Under the pieces are notes generated by a model. It was not told where the DNA came from. It saw only the letters and a list, made by a program, of their open reading frames with translations, and did no database searches. The position numbers and the translations under genes were made by a program. A DNA stretch of 64,000 nucleotides. Source: Mercurialis annua. Its lineage: Eukaryota; Streptophyta; Magnoliopsida; Malpighiales; Euphorbiaceae. Positions 31,823 through 44,824 of the stretch are shown one piece after another. The stretch lies in assembly GCF_937616625.2 (NCBI RefSeq), contig NC_065573.1, positions 21,901,001 to 21,965,000 of the forward strand. The letters run 5' to 3'. Numbering within the stretch: position 1 is the first letter of the stretch; each line of letters starts with the position of its first letter.

Positions 31823-34810
31823 TGTCACGACCCAATTTCATGAATCGTGACCGGCGCTTGGGTATGGGTATGGTTGTACCAAAACCCGTAGCAAGCCTTG
31901 CAGAAATCAATTAAACATTTAAACCTGCAGAAACTGCTCGGGGGCAACCGAGACTCCAACCTAGGTCTAGCAATTTATATTACGGTTCTAATATAAATAA
32001 CTTAAATATCTTGAATATTCCACAGCGTGCCTTAAATATAATAATATCGTAATCCAGAGTAATCATGCCAAATATAAATAATCGAATATATCGACAAATC
32101 CAAAGTGAAATATCAAATGAAATAATTAACTAGTTCTACTGCGGTCTAAGAGTTCGAAAACAGAAACTAGTTTAATAACATGAAAACCTCCGAGGAATCA
32201 AATGAATCGGAGTGGACCAGCTTTCAAATCATAAACCTGGAAAATTTGGGAAAACAACGGGGTCAGATATACTGAGATGAGTTCGCAATACTATTTACAT
32301 TTATTAAGTTTCAAACCCTTAAATCAAAACATTTTTTATACTAATATAATATGATTATGGACAACAGTATTGAAATGATCCCAGCGTAAGTATGACATAG
32401 CATACCGATAAACTCAGAGTGGACGGGAACAAATCCTCGTCATATAAATATACCAGCGTAAGCAAGACTTTAGTCTGCCGTTTCCCAGAGTACTTACCGG
32501 TGCACACAGTCTCGATACAAGCCTATCGAGTAGCTCGTTTCAATCCAGATCCATAATCCGTAAAAACAGTTCACAAACATTTATAATATTAAAATACGAT
32601 GCGGTACTTAATAAAGCGGTAAATAGCACTACAAACTCACTGCTTGCTTATCCACGTGATCTTGGCAAACAGCTAACCCTGCGTAGACTCCGAAGCACGA
32701 GCAGTCGACGGGTCTAAAATAATAAATAGGTTAATATCCGTACGACCCCTAACTCTAAGATCACTAGACACCACATAGGACTAGCACAATAAAACAACCA
32801 GATAAATCTCAGACAAACACAATTCTCAAATAAATTATTAAGTCCACAATAAGTCAAGTCTATTGAGTTCTCGCTTTAAAGTCCGTTCCGAAAAATATTA
32901 CTTAAATAATATTTAAATAATAAGTTAAATCAATTCCTCAAATAGTGAGTTAGCCGAGTTACCATTAACTACCAAGCTACCTCACATTTCGGGTGACCCA
33001 AGTCAAACCCGACCCAAAATATTTTATCAAAAATATAAATCAGAATTTATAATTCCCAAAAACAACTTTGATAAAATAAATATATTTATATTCAATTATA
33101 AACAATAGTTTATAATTATAGAAACAACTTGATAAAATAACAATCAAAATTTAAAACGGAAATCAAGTAACCAATAGTTACAACCAAATTTTTAAATAAA
33201 ATAAGTTAAGTAGACGTTTTAAAAGTTAAAACGTAACATTAGCCAAAATGGCACATTAAGCCATAAATAAAATAACAATAATTATTCAAGTAATTATATG
33301 AATTAATTTTTAAAATAAATATTGTTTTCAAATTGTCATTATCAAATCAAACCAATTATAATTTAAACGATTGTTGTAATCAAACTTTAGAATAAAGCTA
33401 TCAATTTACAAATAGCAATAAAAATGTTAATCGAAAGTTCGGTTTTAAAGCGATATTAAATCAATTTAATAACCTCAATTTAAACATGATTAAACACCAT
33501 GACCTAATCATTGAACTAATCAAATAGAACCAACCAAAGCATTTGATTAAAACGAACCGAGCCCAATCCATTAGCAAAGAACCAAGATCAATAATTGAAA
33601 ACTAAGCCAAACAATTCTCTTTTTTCCCAAATAGACATGTCACTGAAAGTACTCAAGTAATATGAAGGACATGAACAATCACCAAAAGCATGATCATACT
33701 GCCAACAACATTCTGAATCAACATGAATATAAAATAACAATGAGATCAATAAATCACCAATGCACATGGTACAACACTCTCCTAAATAACTAGATTTTGA
33801 ATGATACAAACCATGAACAACAGCTGAGAATAATTGGTATAAGAAGCCACTGTCCATGTCAGTTTAAAATGGTGAAACCGATTGAAAACCAATACGACAG
33901 AGCAACAAAGAGATTCAAGGTTAAGCAACCATAACCAGTTAATAACATATCAAAACAAGAACACCGAACAATAAGAACAAATCTCAGAGATTAAGAACCA
34001 AACAACATCCACCATTTGTGTCAAATCAATATCGAGATCGAAACGAACACGAAGAACAACGGACAAACACAAACTAATGATAAAATCGTTAACAACAACT
34101 AACACATGAGATTTTAATCTCAAACAAATAAGAATCACATCATCATCACAAGGACATAAGCGGCAGCAACAGCAAGGAGTACGGCAGCCGAGAACAACAA
34201 TAATAATGAATCGTTTCAACGTAAACTTAAAAGATTTGTACGTACCGTTAGAAAATAACGAGCTCTAATGATTCATGAGATGCTTTGATTCAGTTAAGAC
34301 GTGAGGAACGATCTTACATGATGCTAGAACAAACCAACGTAACAAGTTACGAAACGGCAATACGATTATGAACGAATGAAAAGAGACGAAGGAAAGTCCT
34401 CGGATTTCAATTCGATAGACAGGAAGAGAGACATATGATTTTTAGTGTAAGTTTAGGGTCTTAGGAGGCTAGGGTTGGGAGATTTATGAGGGAAAAATAT
34501 AAGGGTTAAATCGTTACTAAAAAAAAGAAACGTAACCACTTTAAATAAAGAAGAACAAAGCAGCTCATAGGAGCCTTATCAAAATAATTTAAACATGGGC
34601 CAACCAAAAGCATGGAAGAATTATAATTTAAAAGAATGGGTTTTTTTTTTTTCATGGGCTTGCATGGCCTAATCAAGAAATTTAAATAAAAACGTGGCCA
34701 ACCCGGCCCAGCATAAAACAAAAATTTATTCAAACCACGAATTCATAAACGACTCTAAAAATTTCCAAAAACTAATAAAAAAATATTTTAATTTCTTACG
34801 GGGTATTACA
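31823..34810 (-). repeat. 3' LTR (element orientation) of the LARD-like element
   Basis: On the minus strand it starts TGTAATACCCCGTAAG and ends ...GGGTCGTGACA. Three minus-strand frames of 75-89 codons (33588-33857, 33950-34219, 34506-34733) are present identically in both LTRs; they show no domain and I do not call them genes. Confidence 0.93.
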
Positions 34811-37800
34811 TTCTCCCCAACTTATTAAAAATTCGTCCTCGAATTTACCACAAAACCCAAGTAATATAAAAACAACTATGGTACGCATGAAATTACACGT
34901 AACTCAAATTACGGAGCAACGCATCCTCAATGGAATCAAAATAAAAACGCATAACTCTACTTGAGCAAAATAAAACCGCAATCTCAAAAGATTAAACCAA
35001 ATCTCTTACCCAAAGGTAATGCTACCACAAAGACAACTGAGGAGAGTCAAACGAAACGAAACAATTAAACTTAAAACACGCTGAAAAATATGGGGCGTTA
35101 CATTCTCCTCATCTTAGAGGATACGACCTCGAGATTTAAAACTGATTTGAAGACTCGAAAGATCACCACACGCGTACGCAAAAATTCCTGGGTAAAAAAA
35201 AAATCTGGTATTTCAAACGACTCTCCTAACACCATTTGTGAAAGATTTAAAAATTTATCTTTCACTCAAAAATAATCAATACGCTATACGAGGAAAATTT
35301 CAAAAGAACAAACTCAAGTCTCAAAGACTACCAAAGCAACACCACAAGTGTAGGAACAATCCCTAATTCAAATCGTAATCTTACTAAGACAAACTCCAAT
35401 GTTACAAACCGAAAACCTACAGACACTCTCAACTGAAAATAATCTTACATTCTTTAACGCCTACGCACTATATCACTTATAATGGTTATAACACCAAATA
35501 CCTCATATGAGAAAACTTAAAACGCCCGTTTAACAAGTATATAAGCAAACCAAAATGTCATCCTGATTAAATAAGCTACCATAAAATAACGGCTGAAAAC
35601 TAAACAGCATTAGAATCGTCACGGCTTAACCAATTGAGACCAGCTCGACTATACCCTCAACTTTTCGAAACAAGACGTAAGAAATCACATAATTTTTAAG
35701 GGAAACCTAATTCAAACTTCTGATAACAAAATTTTCCATCCTCCAATTTTTTTTTTTTTTCAATCACTAAAACCTCAAATCATCGCAATCAATCGGTTTA
35801 TTGGTTATGCTCAAAAAAATTAAAAATTTATAGAAAAACGTTTTTCGCAACCACAAAATATATAATAACACCATCCGCCTTTAATTTGAAATTACTAACA
35901 TCTTCAGTATAATTTCATTTTCAACCGAAAATAGTTAACCCGTTGAAAAATTCTCTAGTTTTGTAAACGCATCAACAAAATAAAACTCTCTCAGTTTGAA
36001 ATCATAATCGAACCTTACTTTTACTATAAAATTCACAATTTCATAAAATCGTTCGTTTAGAAAAATCTTTAAGATCCAAATTTAGTCAAAACAGACAAAA
36101 TTTCACCTCTTCCTCAAAAAATAAAATTTTGCAAATAAAAATCCCTTCGTTTACGAAATATTCCCTTACTGGTACCAAAACTTTATTAAACAGAAATCGA
36201 ATTTGTAAAAGTAAAATTTCTTTTTAAATCTTTCAGTGCAAATGAACACGCAGAGCATAACCAATTTCCTTAAAACTAAAATCCTCAAATTATATACTCT
36301 AAGCTGACACAATTCTTTAATCCGAATTCAATATTTTTCCACATTCGCCATAACTAAACCTCGAGTACAACCTTATAACCATAGCTCTTCTTTATCGAGT
36401 ACGATTACTCCAACAATATGAACAAATCCTTACAATGATTTTTCTTTAAATCACCACCGTCATCACATATTATTTGTCTAGATACCAAACAGATAAAAAT
36501 TTCAAAACCGTTTGAAATTTTACAACTTTTTAAACACCATTTTCACAATATAACTCGTGAGTTTATAACAAAATATTTTTCTTGAAAAGTCTTACTGATA
36601 AAATTTATTTTATATAATTGTGCGCAAAGGTGATGACAGCTCTCATCCCCAAAGAGTTGCATTCAACCCTAATCATTTAATGTCGTGATGAATGTACTAA
36701 ATGGATGTATCTATTATTTATTTCTCTTTTAATTAGTGATCATACCTAGTGCTCAATGTAGTTTCCTATTCGTGGCATATTAAATGCATGCTCATGACAT
36801 GTCTGGGCACAGTTACGTGATAAAAACACTTCAATTACTTCAGCAAGTTAACGTTTGAAATCAATTTTTCTTCAAAATATTTTCTAGACATTACACTCAG
36901 TGAGACATGCATTCGTCCATCTTGACATATTTGCCCATCTCCATTATTCTAGTCCACAAACTTGAACCGTCAATAACGAAATAGCCCAAATTAACAATGA
37001 AACTAAAATTTTACCTAACAACAAATTCCACCTCAAATCAAATTGAAATTTTTTCCAAAGACTTCAAAGCAACACGATCGCCTTCACAACTCCACCATCA
37101 GTTTCGTTATTTCACTGATCTACCTAAAGAAAACACCAGTGTTTTTTTTTATCAGAAAAAAAATACCAGTGTATTACTACACTAATCAACCTCGAAACAC
37201 GGTTTCCACATCCTTTTCCAGAATGCCAAAAGCTGAAGAAAAAAAATTATATTCCAATTTCCACAACGGACCCGATCTAAAAACGCCTAACGCTCGAAGC
37301 TTAACGCATGAGACAAACACCTATGAGTAGAATTATTCCATCGGTGCTGAGTAGTATAACTCAAATCACCATCCTCTTACAAGGACAGATTCGTAATTCA
37401 AATCTATTAACTGTTCTTAAGAATCGCTCCTCACATTCTTGATACTAAAATCACTCACCTCGATTTTCAGAGTTCAAACGGTAGATCCGGCTTAACCAAT
37501 TATAACATCTAAACTCATTGTTGGGTCAAAATAAATGTTCGAATCGCACATCGACACCAATGTCAAAGTTAAGTCAAAGAAAAACTAGGGAGAAGTGTCC
37601 TAATGTGATACTCCACACAATGAGGCCAACGAGGACAATAACTGATACGGCAAACTTAATCAAACATGAGAGGAAAAAAATAACACTGTAAAATAGGTTA
37701 TGAATTTTCACACGACCGGAAACCACTCAAGCATTTTGCAATAAAACAAAATAATACCAAACGAATTGAACAAGTAATATATTATTTGATCATCATGTTT

Positions 37801-39277
37801 CTACTAACATGACAATAAAACTCAAGCAATCAAATATGATAACATTGCTATATCATATAATAACATGCTCAAAGCGCCAAATTAGATAAAAATAAATAAA
37901 GATATTGACCAAAAATATTTATCAAAACCCATTTTGAAAGGTAAAATTTACAAAATAGATTTCAAGTTAATGTCGAGCCCCACAGTTTCAAAATTCATTT
38001 TCCGGAAAACCTCTTTACAAAACAATGGTAAAAAATTTGTTTCCAAACGCTTCAAATTAAAATCTCCGAGTTTGCCAAGTAATTACAACTTCCAAGCTCA
38101 ACTCCAAATTTGGGTGACCTAAGTCAAACCCGCAATAACCATTTATAAAAACATATACAACACGTTTTCAAATCCGGAAAATAAGTATTCTAAAACAAAT
38201 CTCAATATTTTTAAAATAAGAAGTTCGACGTCACCCAATAACAACATCATACTCATCACCCAAGTGAGAAAACAATTTTCTTTAACAATCATTTTCAGAA
38301 ACTCAAACTTCAGTCAAAATTAGCAAATCGAGTACAAGACCAACAACACCAAAGTGTTGACCATCCAAAATATGGTAAAATTTCAAATGTAATATTAAAA
38401 TATCCAAACGGTATCCCCCTTTCAAAATGATTTTATTTCGAAAACAATTATTTTGAAAACACCAAGTTAGACGTAACATTTTTTTTAATATTTTTTTTTG
38501 AATACGAGAAATTCATTTTATTTTAAAAGAACAACCCATTTTTCAATCCTTAGTCAAATGTAAAATTTTGAAATACATGAATTTCATTTTTATTGGCAAA
38601 AATATTGAAAATAATATTTTAGGGTGTCATGTACAGACTACCCATTAGACTATATGCGTCAAAATACCAGTTAGGCCAAAAATAATTTCCTTACGGTAGT
38701 ATTAAAAATCAAAATGTGGTCAACAACATAATCCACAAAACGTGATAAAAAAAATTCATTCAAAAATCATTTAAACCCGAAACAATGTCAAAACCTGACA
38801 AAATATCATTTTTTTTTTTTAAAATCAAGGCTCTCGGCCAACGCCAGAAGTACTCATAAAATAATTCAACATCTACAATTTTATTAAAGGCATAAAGGCC
38901 AGAATACTATCACCCAGTAAAACGCATCATCAACATAATGAGAAAAATAACATCATGCCGAAGCATGAATTAAAGCAAATTACCAACATAAGATTTCTTG
39001 AGAAATCAAAAGCAATAAAATCACCCAGGCGAAAGAGCATCAACAACAGAATAACAGCATCAAATAAAGACATAAAAATGACTGACTCGACATAATCCTA
39101 TCGGTGTAGGCAGAAAGTTTTAAAATCAAAAGATGACGTTTCAAAGACAAGACATGAATCCTAATTCCGCAGTAGATCATATGACGCAACAACAACACTT
39201 AACATGTCTTAAAACGATAAACACATAATATGCAAAAATTTGGCCTTAGTTCGAAACTAAAGCTCTGATACCAACTT
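34811..39277 (-). other. Non-coding interior of the LARD-like element
   Basis: Very A-rich on the plus strand, with no coding signature. Near 35092-35140 the phrase GCGTTACATTCTCC and then GGATACGACCTCGAGATTT echoes the LTR/purine-tract junction at 34803-34850, as if a second, older 3' end had been captured. At 38113-38133 GGGTGACC(T)AAGTCAAACCCG echoes a piece of the LTR (32993). The interior may thus be assembled from LTR-derived and foreign DNA. Confidence 0.75.
39262..39273 (-). other. Primer-binding site of the LARD-like element, tRNA-Met
   Basis: On the minus strand TGGTATCAGAGC, complementary to initiator tRNA-Met, four bases after the end of the 5' LTR. It fixes the orientation of the element. 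Confidence 0.88.
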
Positions 39278-42265
39278 TGTCACGACCCAATTTCATGAAT
39301 CGTGACCGGCGCTTGGGTATGGGTATGGTTGTACCAAAACCCGTAGCAAGCCTTGCAGAAATCAATTAAACATTTAAACCTGCAGAAACTGCTCGGGGGC
39401 AACCGAGACTCCAACCTAGGTCTAGCAATTTATATTACGGTTCTAATATAAATAACTTAAATATCTTGAATATTCCACAGCGTGCCTTAAATATAATAAT
39501 ATCGTAATCCAGAGTAATCATGCCAAATATAAATAATCGAATATATCGACAAATCCAAAGTGAAATATCAAATGAAATAATTAACTAGTTCTACTGCGGT
39601 CTAAGAGTTCGAAAACAGAAACTAGTTTAATAACATGAAAACCTCCGAGGAATCAAATGAATCGGAGTGGACCAGCTTTCAAATCATAAACCTGGAAAAT
39701 TTGGGAAAACAACGGGGTCAGATATACTGAGATGAGTTCGCAATACTATTTACATTTATTAAGTTTCAAACCCTTAAATCAAAACATTTTTTATACTAAT
39801 ATAATATGATTATGGACAACAGTATTGAAATGATCCCAGCGTAAGTATGACATAGCATACCGATAAACTCAGAGTGGACGGGAACAAATCCTCGTCATAT
39901 AAATATACCAGCGTAAGCAAGACTTTAGTCTGCCGTTTCCCAGAGTACTTACCGGTGCACACAGTCTCGATACAAGCCTATCGAGTAGCTCGTTTCAATC
40001 CAGATCCATAATCCGTAAAAACAGTTCACAAACATTTATAATATTAAAATACGATGCGGTACTTAATAAAGCGGTAAATAGCACTACAAACTCACTGCTT
40101 GCTTATCCACGTGATCTTGGCAAACAGCTAACCCTGCGTAGACTCCGAAGCACGAGCAGTCGACGGGTCTAAAATAATAAATAGGTTAATATCCGTACGA
40201 CCCCTAACTCTAAGATCACTAGACACCACATAGGACTAGCACAATAAAACAACCAGATAAATCTCAGACAAACACAATTCTCAAATAAATTATTAAGTCC
40301 ACAATAAGTCAAGTCTATTGAGTTCTCGCTTTAAAGTCCGTTCCGAAAAATATTACTTAAATAATATTTAAATAATAAGTTAAATCAATTCCTCAAATAG
40401 TGAGTTAGCCGAGTTACCATTAACTACCAAGCTACCTCACATTTCGGGTGACCCAAGTCAAACCCGACCCAAAATATTTTATCAAAAATATAAATCAGAA
40501 TTTATAATTCCCAAAAACAACTTTGATAAAATAAATATATTTATATTCAATTATAAACAATAGTTTATAATTATAGAAACAACTTGATAAAATAACAATC
40601 AAAATTTAAAACGGAAATCAAGTAACCAATAGTTACAACCAAATTTTTAAATAAAATAAGTTAAGTAGACGTTTTAAAAGTTAAAACGTAACATTAGCCA
40701 AAATGGCACATTAAGCCATAAATAAAATAACAATAATTATTCAAGTAATTATATGAATTAATTTTTAAAATAAATATTGTTTTCAAATTGTCATTATCAA
40801 ATCAAACCAATTATAATTTAAACGATTGTTGTAATCAAACTTTAGAATAAAGCTATCAATTTACAAATAGCAATAAAAATGTTAATCGAAAGTTCGGTTT
40901 TAAAGCGATATTAAATCAATTTAATAACCTCAATTTAAACATGATTAAACACCATGACCTAATCATTGAACTAATCAAATAGAACCAACCAAAGCATTTG
41001 ATTAAAACGAACCGAGCCCAATCCATTAGCAAAGAACCAAGATCAATAATTGAAAACTAAGCCAAACAATTCTCTTTTTTCCCAAATAGACATGTCACTG
41101 AAAGTACTCAAGTAATATGAAGGACATGAACAATCACCAAAAGCATGATCATACTGCCAACAACATTCTGAATCAACATGAATATAAAATAACAATGAGA
41201 TCAATAAATCACCAATGCACATGGTACAACACTCTCCTAAATAACTAGATTTTGAATGATACAAACCATGAACAACAGCTGAGAATAATTGGTATAAGAA
41301 GCCACTGTCCATGTCAGTTTAAAATGGTGAAACCGATTGAAAACCAATACGACAGAGCAACAAAGAGATTCAAGGTTAAGCAACCATAACCAGTTAATAA
41401 CATATCAAAACAAGAACACCGAACAATAAGAACAAATCTCAGAGATTAAGAACCAAACAACATCCACCATTTGTGTCAAATCAATATCGAGATCGAAACG
41501 AACACGAAGAACAACGGACAAACACAAACTAATGATAAAATCGTTAACAACAACTAACACATGAGATTTTAATCTCAAACAAATAAGAATCACATCATCA
41601 TCACAAGGACATAAGCGGCAGCAACAGCAAGGAGTACGGCAGCCGAGAACAACAATAATAATGAATCGTTTCAACGTAAACTTAAAAGATTTGTACGTAC
41701 CGTTAGAAAATAACGAGCTCTAATGATTCATGAGATGCTTTGATTCAGTTAAGACGTGAGGAACGATCTTACATGATGCTAGAACAAACCAACGTAACAA
41801 GTTACGAAACGGCAATACGATTATGAACGAATGAAAAGAGACGAAGGAAAGTCCTCGGATTTCAATTCGATAGACAGGAAGAGAGACATATGATTTTTAG
41901 TGTAAGTTTAGGGTCTTAGGAGGCTAGGGTTGGGAGATTTATGAGGGAAAAATATAAGGGTTAAATCGTTACTAAAAAAAAGAAACGTAACCACTTTAAA
42001 TAAAGAAGAACAAAGCAGCTCATAGGAGCCTTATCAAAATAATTTAAACATGGGCCAACCAAAAGCATGGAAGAATTATAATTTAAAAGAATGGGTTTTT
42101 TTTTTTTCATGGGCTTGCATGGCCTAATCAAGAAATTTAAATAAAAACGTGGCCAACCCGGCCCAGCATAAAACAAAAATTTATTCAAACCACGAATTCA
42201 TAAACGACTCTAAAAATTTCCAAAAACTAATAAAAAAATATTTTAATTTCTTACGGGGTATTACA
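39278..42265 (-). repeat. 5' LTR (element orientation) of the LARD-like element
   Basis: Equal in length to the copy at 31823-34810. The same three short frames recur at 41043-41312, 41405-41674 and 41961-42188 with identical translations. Confidence 0.93.
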
Positions 42266-42779
42266 GTAGGAAACCTACCATAATGGAGGCCAAAAAATTT
42301 ACTTTTCAAAAGATAACCCAAAATCCTCGTCATAGCCATCTAATGTTGTTTTGGATAAGTGTTCAACACTATATGATAATGTTGACTATTGCATTAGGAT
42401 GGTTGAGTTTTTTCAAACTCTTAATGAAGTCCAATTATTTGAACACGTATATGAAGCAATAGAGATACAATAAAAACTTCACCTATGTGAATTTCGAGAT
42501 GATGTCGTTTTAAAGTGATATTTGAAATTTCTATCATGATAAAATCATGAAACAAGATAAGCGCATGGCATAAATAATGCTAAGCAAGAGATCAAGGGAG
42601 AGAACAACTAATGAGCGTGTGTAATATTGTACTGATCTTATTATAAGAAATAACAGGTTCAGTTACGTAGGATTTCGACGAGATTTTGTGTTATTTTACT
42701 AAGGTTAAGTTCAAATTTAAAGATACCTACATGTAGTAGAATTCTTTGATTCTTTTTCTGAATTTGTCTATTAATAGAA
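42266..42779. other. Right flank of the LARD-like element, decayed copia material
   Basis: Starts with the target duplication GTAGG and should continue the copia relic seen at 31581-31822. The stretch ATAATGTTGACTATTGCATTAGGATGG with its neighbours (42364-42402) is repeated almost exactly at 28290-28332. No ORF. Confidence 0.4.
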
Positions 42780-43036
42780 GGGTTAATATTAAAGAAAATC
42801 ACGAACTTTACACGTTTTTTCATTTTAATCACGAAGTTTAAATTTTCTCATTTTCATGCACGAACTATCACTTTTTCTCAAATTCATACACGGTACTGAG
42901 GTGGCACTCATTCATTACCAATTCGTGCATGAATTTGAGAAAAAGTGATAGTTCGTGCATAAAAATGAGAAAATTTAAACTTCGTGATTAAAATGAGAAA
43001 ACGTGTAAAAGTCGTGAATTTTTATGACGTTAACCC
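42780..43036. mobile_element. Foldback MITE with 9-bp target duplication (Mutator-type)
   Basis: A 257-bp element that is almost entirely one hairpin: arms of about 110 bases (start GGGTTAATATTAAAG, end CGTTAACCC) around a loop of about 35 bases containing GTACTGAGGTGGCACTC. TTAATAGAA flanks both sides (42771-42779 and 43037-43045), a perfect 9-bp target duplication. It has no coding capacity. Transcripts would form a long double-stranded RNA. Confidence 0.93.
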
Positions 43037-43180
43037 TTAATAGAATAAGTGGAAAATTATTGGAATTTACAATTAATGGAGTGATTAATTAATTAATAGT
43101 TGTTTTTTTGATGATTAAACCATTATGAGAAGAGAAAAAATAGCAACTTTTAAAAGGGTTTATGATATTTGATCAACAGG

Positions 43181-43405
43181 TGCGTGTTTAATCAAGGGTC
43201 ACAACTCTTGCAAAAGTTGTGAGTTTTGGTTAAGAGGTGCGTATTTAATCAAAAGTCGCAACTTTTAAAAAGAGTTGTGATTTTGGTCAACAAGTGCGTG
43301 TTTAATCAAGGGTCACAAGTTTTAAGAAGAGTTGTTACTTTTAGTGAGCATGTATGTATTTAATCAAGGATCACAACCTTTAAAAAACATCATCTATTGT
43401 TTATA
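43181..43405 (+). repeat. 57-bp tandem repeat, about four copies
   Basis: Units start at about 43181, 43238, 43295 and 43352 with TGCGTGTTTAATCAAGGGTC-like sequence and contain an internal inverted repeat (CACAACTCTT ... AAGTTGTG style). The copies have diverged by several substitutions. The array ends just before the LTR at 43478. Confidence 0.85.
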
Positions 43406-43477
43406 AATAGAGACTCAACATCAAAATTGAAAAACTGAATTCTTAACTTCTATACACTTCTAGAAACATATTCTTAC

Positions 43478-44800
43478 TGATAAACCATAATTTTACGTAT
43501 CTTGTTGAGAATATTGTGTTTTAATTGTTATGAAATTATGTAAATTATGGTTTGATTATTGCCTTAATTCGTGGAATTTGCTAACTTTCTTTAGGATTAA
43601 GCAAATGCGTAATAAAGAGCCGAATGGACCGAAGATTGAAACAAAATTCGCTATTTCGGAGTCGACCTTATCTGCAGCTTTATCTGCCCAGTAGAAAAGG
43701 CTGGAGGTAAGGTCAACGACCTTACCTCTGACCGGACCTGCCCAGTAGAAAAGGCTGGAGGTAAGGTCCACCTTCTGCCAGCATTTTTGAAGCCAACCGG
43801 ACCTACGACTTTACCTACCCAGCAGAACCGGTCCGTAGGTCCGGTCAAGAGCAAAAATCAGTCCGTTTTTTAGGGTTTTTCCTTTAAACTTGGGGACTAT
43901 AAAAGGCAAAAAGGGGAGCTGAGTTGGGGTTCGATTTTTACACAACTCAGAGACCTTGGAAGCAACCACAAGGAGGAAAAAGACCGAATTGGCGATTGGA
44001 GCAAGGATTCTTAACGATCGAAGGAGGGAATCAACTGACGATTGCTCTAACCTGGAATCAAAGAGTTTTTCCTTATTCTCTACTCAATGAACTCTTTTAA
44101 TTCTGTTTTTGCTTTCCAATCTCAGATTATGTGTAGCTAAACTTTTACATTAGAGCTAGGGATGTAGTTTAATTGTGAGATTCATTGTTATTTTATGGAT
44201 TGAAGTTTTATATTAGCAAGAGATTGTTTAATATCGTGTTTTCAGTAATTAATTCTTGTGTTCATCGTTGTTTGATTGTTTGGCCATCAATTGAACTTTA
44301 TCTAGAATTTATGTGAAGTATTGAGAGATGAAACGTAAATTCTGATCTAGAATTAATTCGCATAACTATCGTAGGATAGAGATATACCTACGGATTTGTG
44401 TATGACATATAGGTTGTAATCCTTCATCATTCGATTAAATTAGGGTTTGGATTGAGAAATTAAACTCACTTTAATTGAATAGGCTTTCTTGATTCGAGAG
44501 AATACTAAAGCAATTTTGAATATCGTCATTGAATCACATCAATTCCATAGATGACAATGTATCTTATAATTAAGTGAAACCCCAAAACTCTAGTGTTCTT
44601 CGCCATTAATTTATCTTTGCATCTTAATATTTGTCGCTCTATTTACTTTAGTTAATTAGTTTAAATAAATTACATTCAAATTTTAATTGTCTTAGCTATA
44701 ATTAATACGAATAATAGTTAATCCGTTGTCTCTGTGGATACGACCTTGTTTGCTACGATTACATTCTGTATACTTGCAGGAGTTGCATTTTTAGCTATCA
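43478..44800 (+). repeat. 5' LTR of the gag-protease element
   Basis: Upstream of the TATA box it carries a twice-repeated segment GCCCAGTAGAAAAGGCTGGA followed by GGTAAGGTC, and between the copies a perfect 11-bp-stem palindrome GAGGTAAGGTC/GACCTTACCTC (43704-43728). The TATA box CTATAAAA is at 43897. The minus-strand frames of 67-71 codons here are by-products of these repeats. Confidence 0.93.
43897..43904 (+). promoter_or_regulatory. TATA box of the gag-protease element LTR
   Basis: CTATAAAA within GGGGACTATAAAAGGC; repeated at 48917 in the 3' LTR. It lies downstream of the palindromic segment, as in the Athila-like LTR at 13331. Confidence 0.75.
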
Positions 44801-44806
44801 AGTTTT

Positions 44807-44824
44807 TGGCGCCGTTGCCGGGGA
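44807..44824 (+). other. Primer-binding site, tRNA-Asp
   Basis: TGGCGCCGTTGCCGGGGA starts six bases after the LTR, the same primer and spacing as in the Athila-like element at 13331. Confidence 0.9.

Larger units (their letters stand above)
31823..42265 (-). mobile_element. Non-coding LTR retrotransposon (LARD-like), very recent
   Basis: A 10,443-bp element flanked by a perfect 5-bp target duplication GTAGG (31818-31822 and 42266-42270). The two LTRs are each 2988 bp, and I see no difference between them. The orientation is minus: the primer site (minus-strand TGGTATCAGAGC, tRNA-Met) lies at 39262-39273 beside the right-hand LTR, and a purine tract (minus-strand AAGTTGGGGAGAA) lies at 34811-34826 beside the left-hand one. 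The 4467-bp interior has no ORF above 95 codons and no recognisable gag or pol, so it must have been moved by proteins of another element. Confidence 0.9.

Noticed and set aside
33588..34733. Three minus-strand ORFs of 75-89 codons as genes
   Set aside because: They lie in the LTR of the LARD-like element, recur unchanged in the other LTR, and show no domain or codon signature.
43556..43854. Minus-strand ORFs with repeated LPPAFSTGQ or LTSSLFYWA phrases
   Set aside because: Products of the duplicated segment in the gag-protease LTR; also present in the other LTR at 48576-48874.
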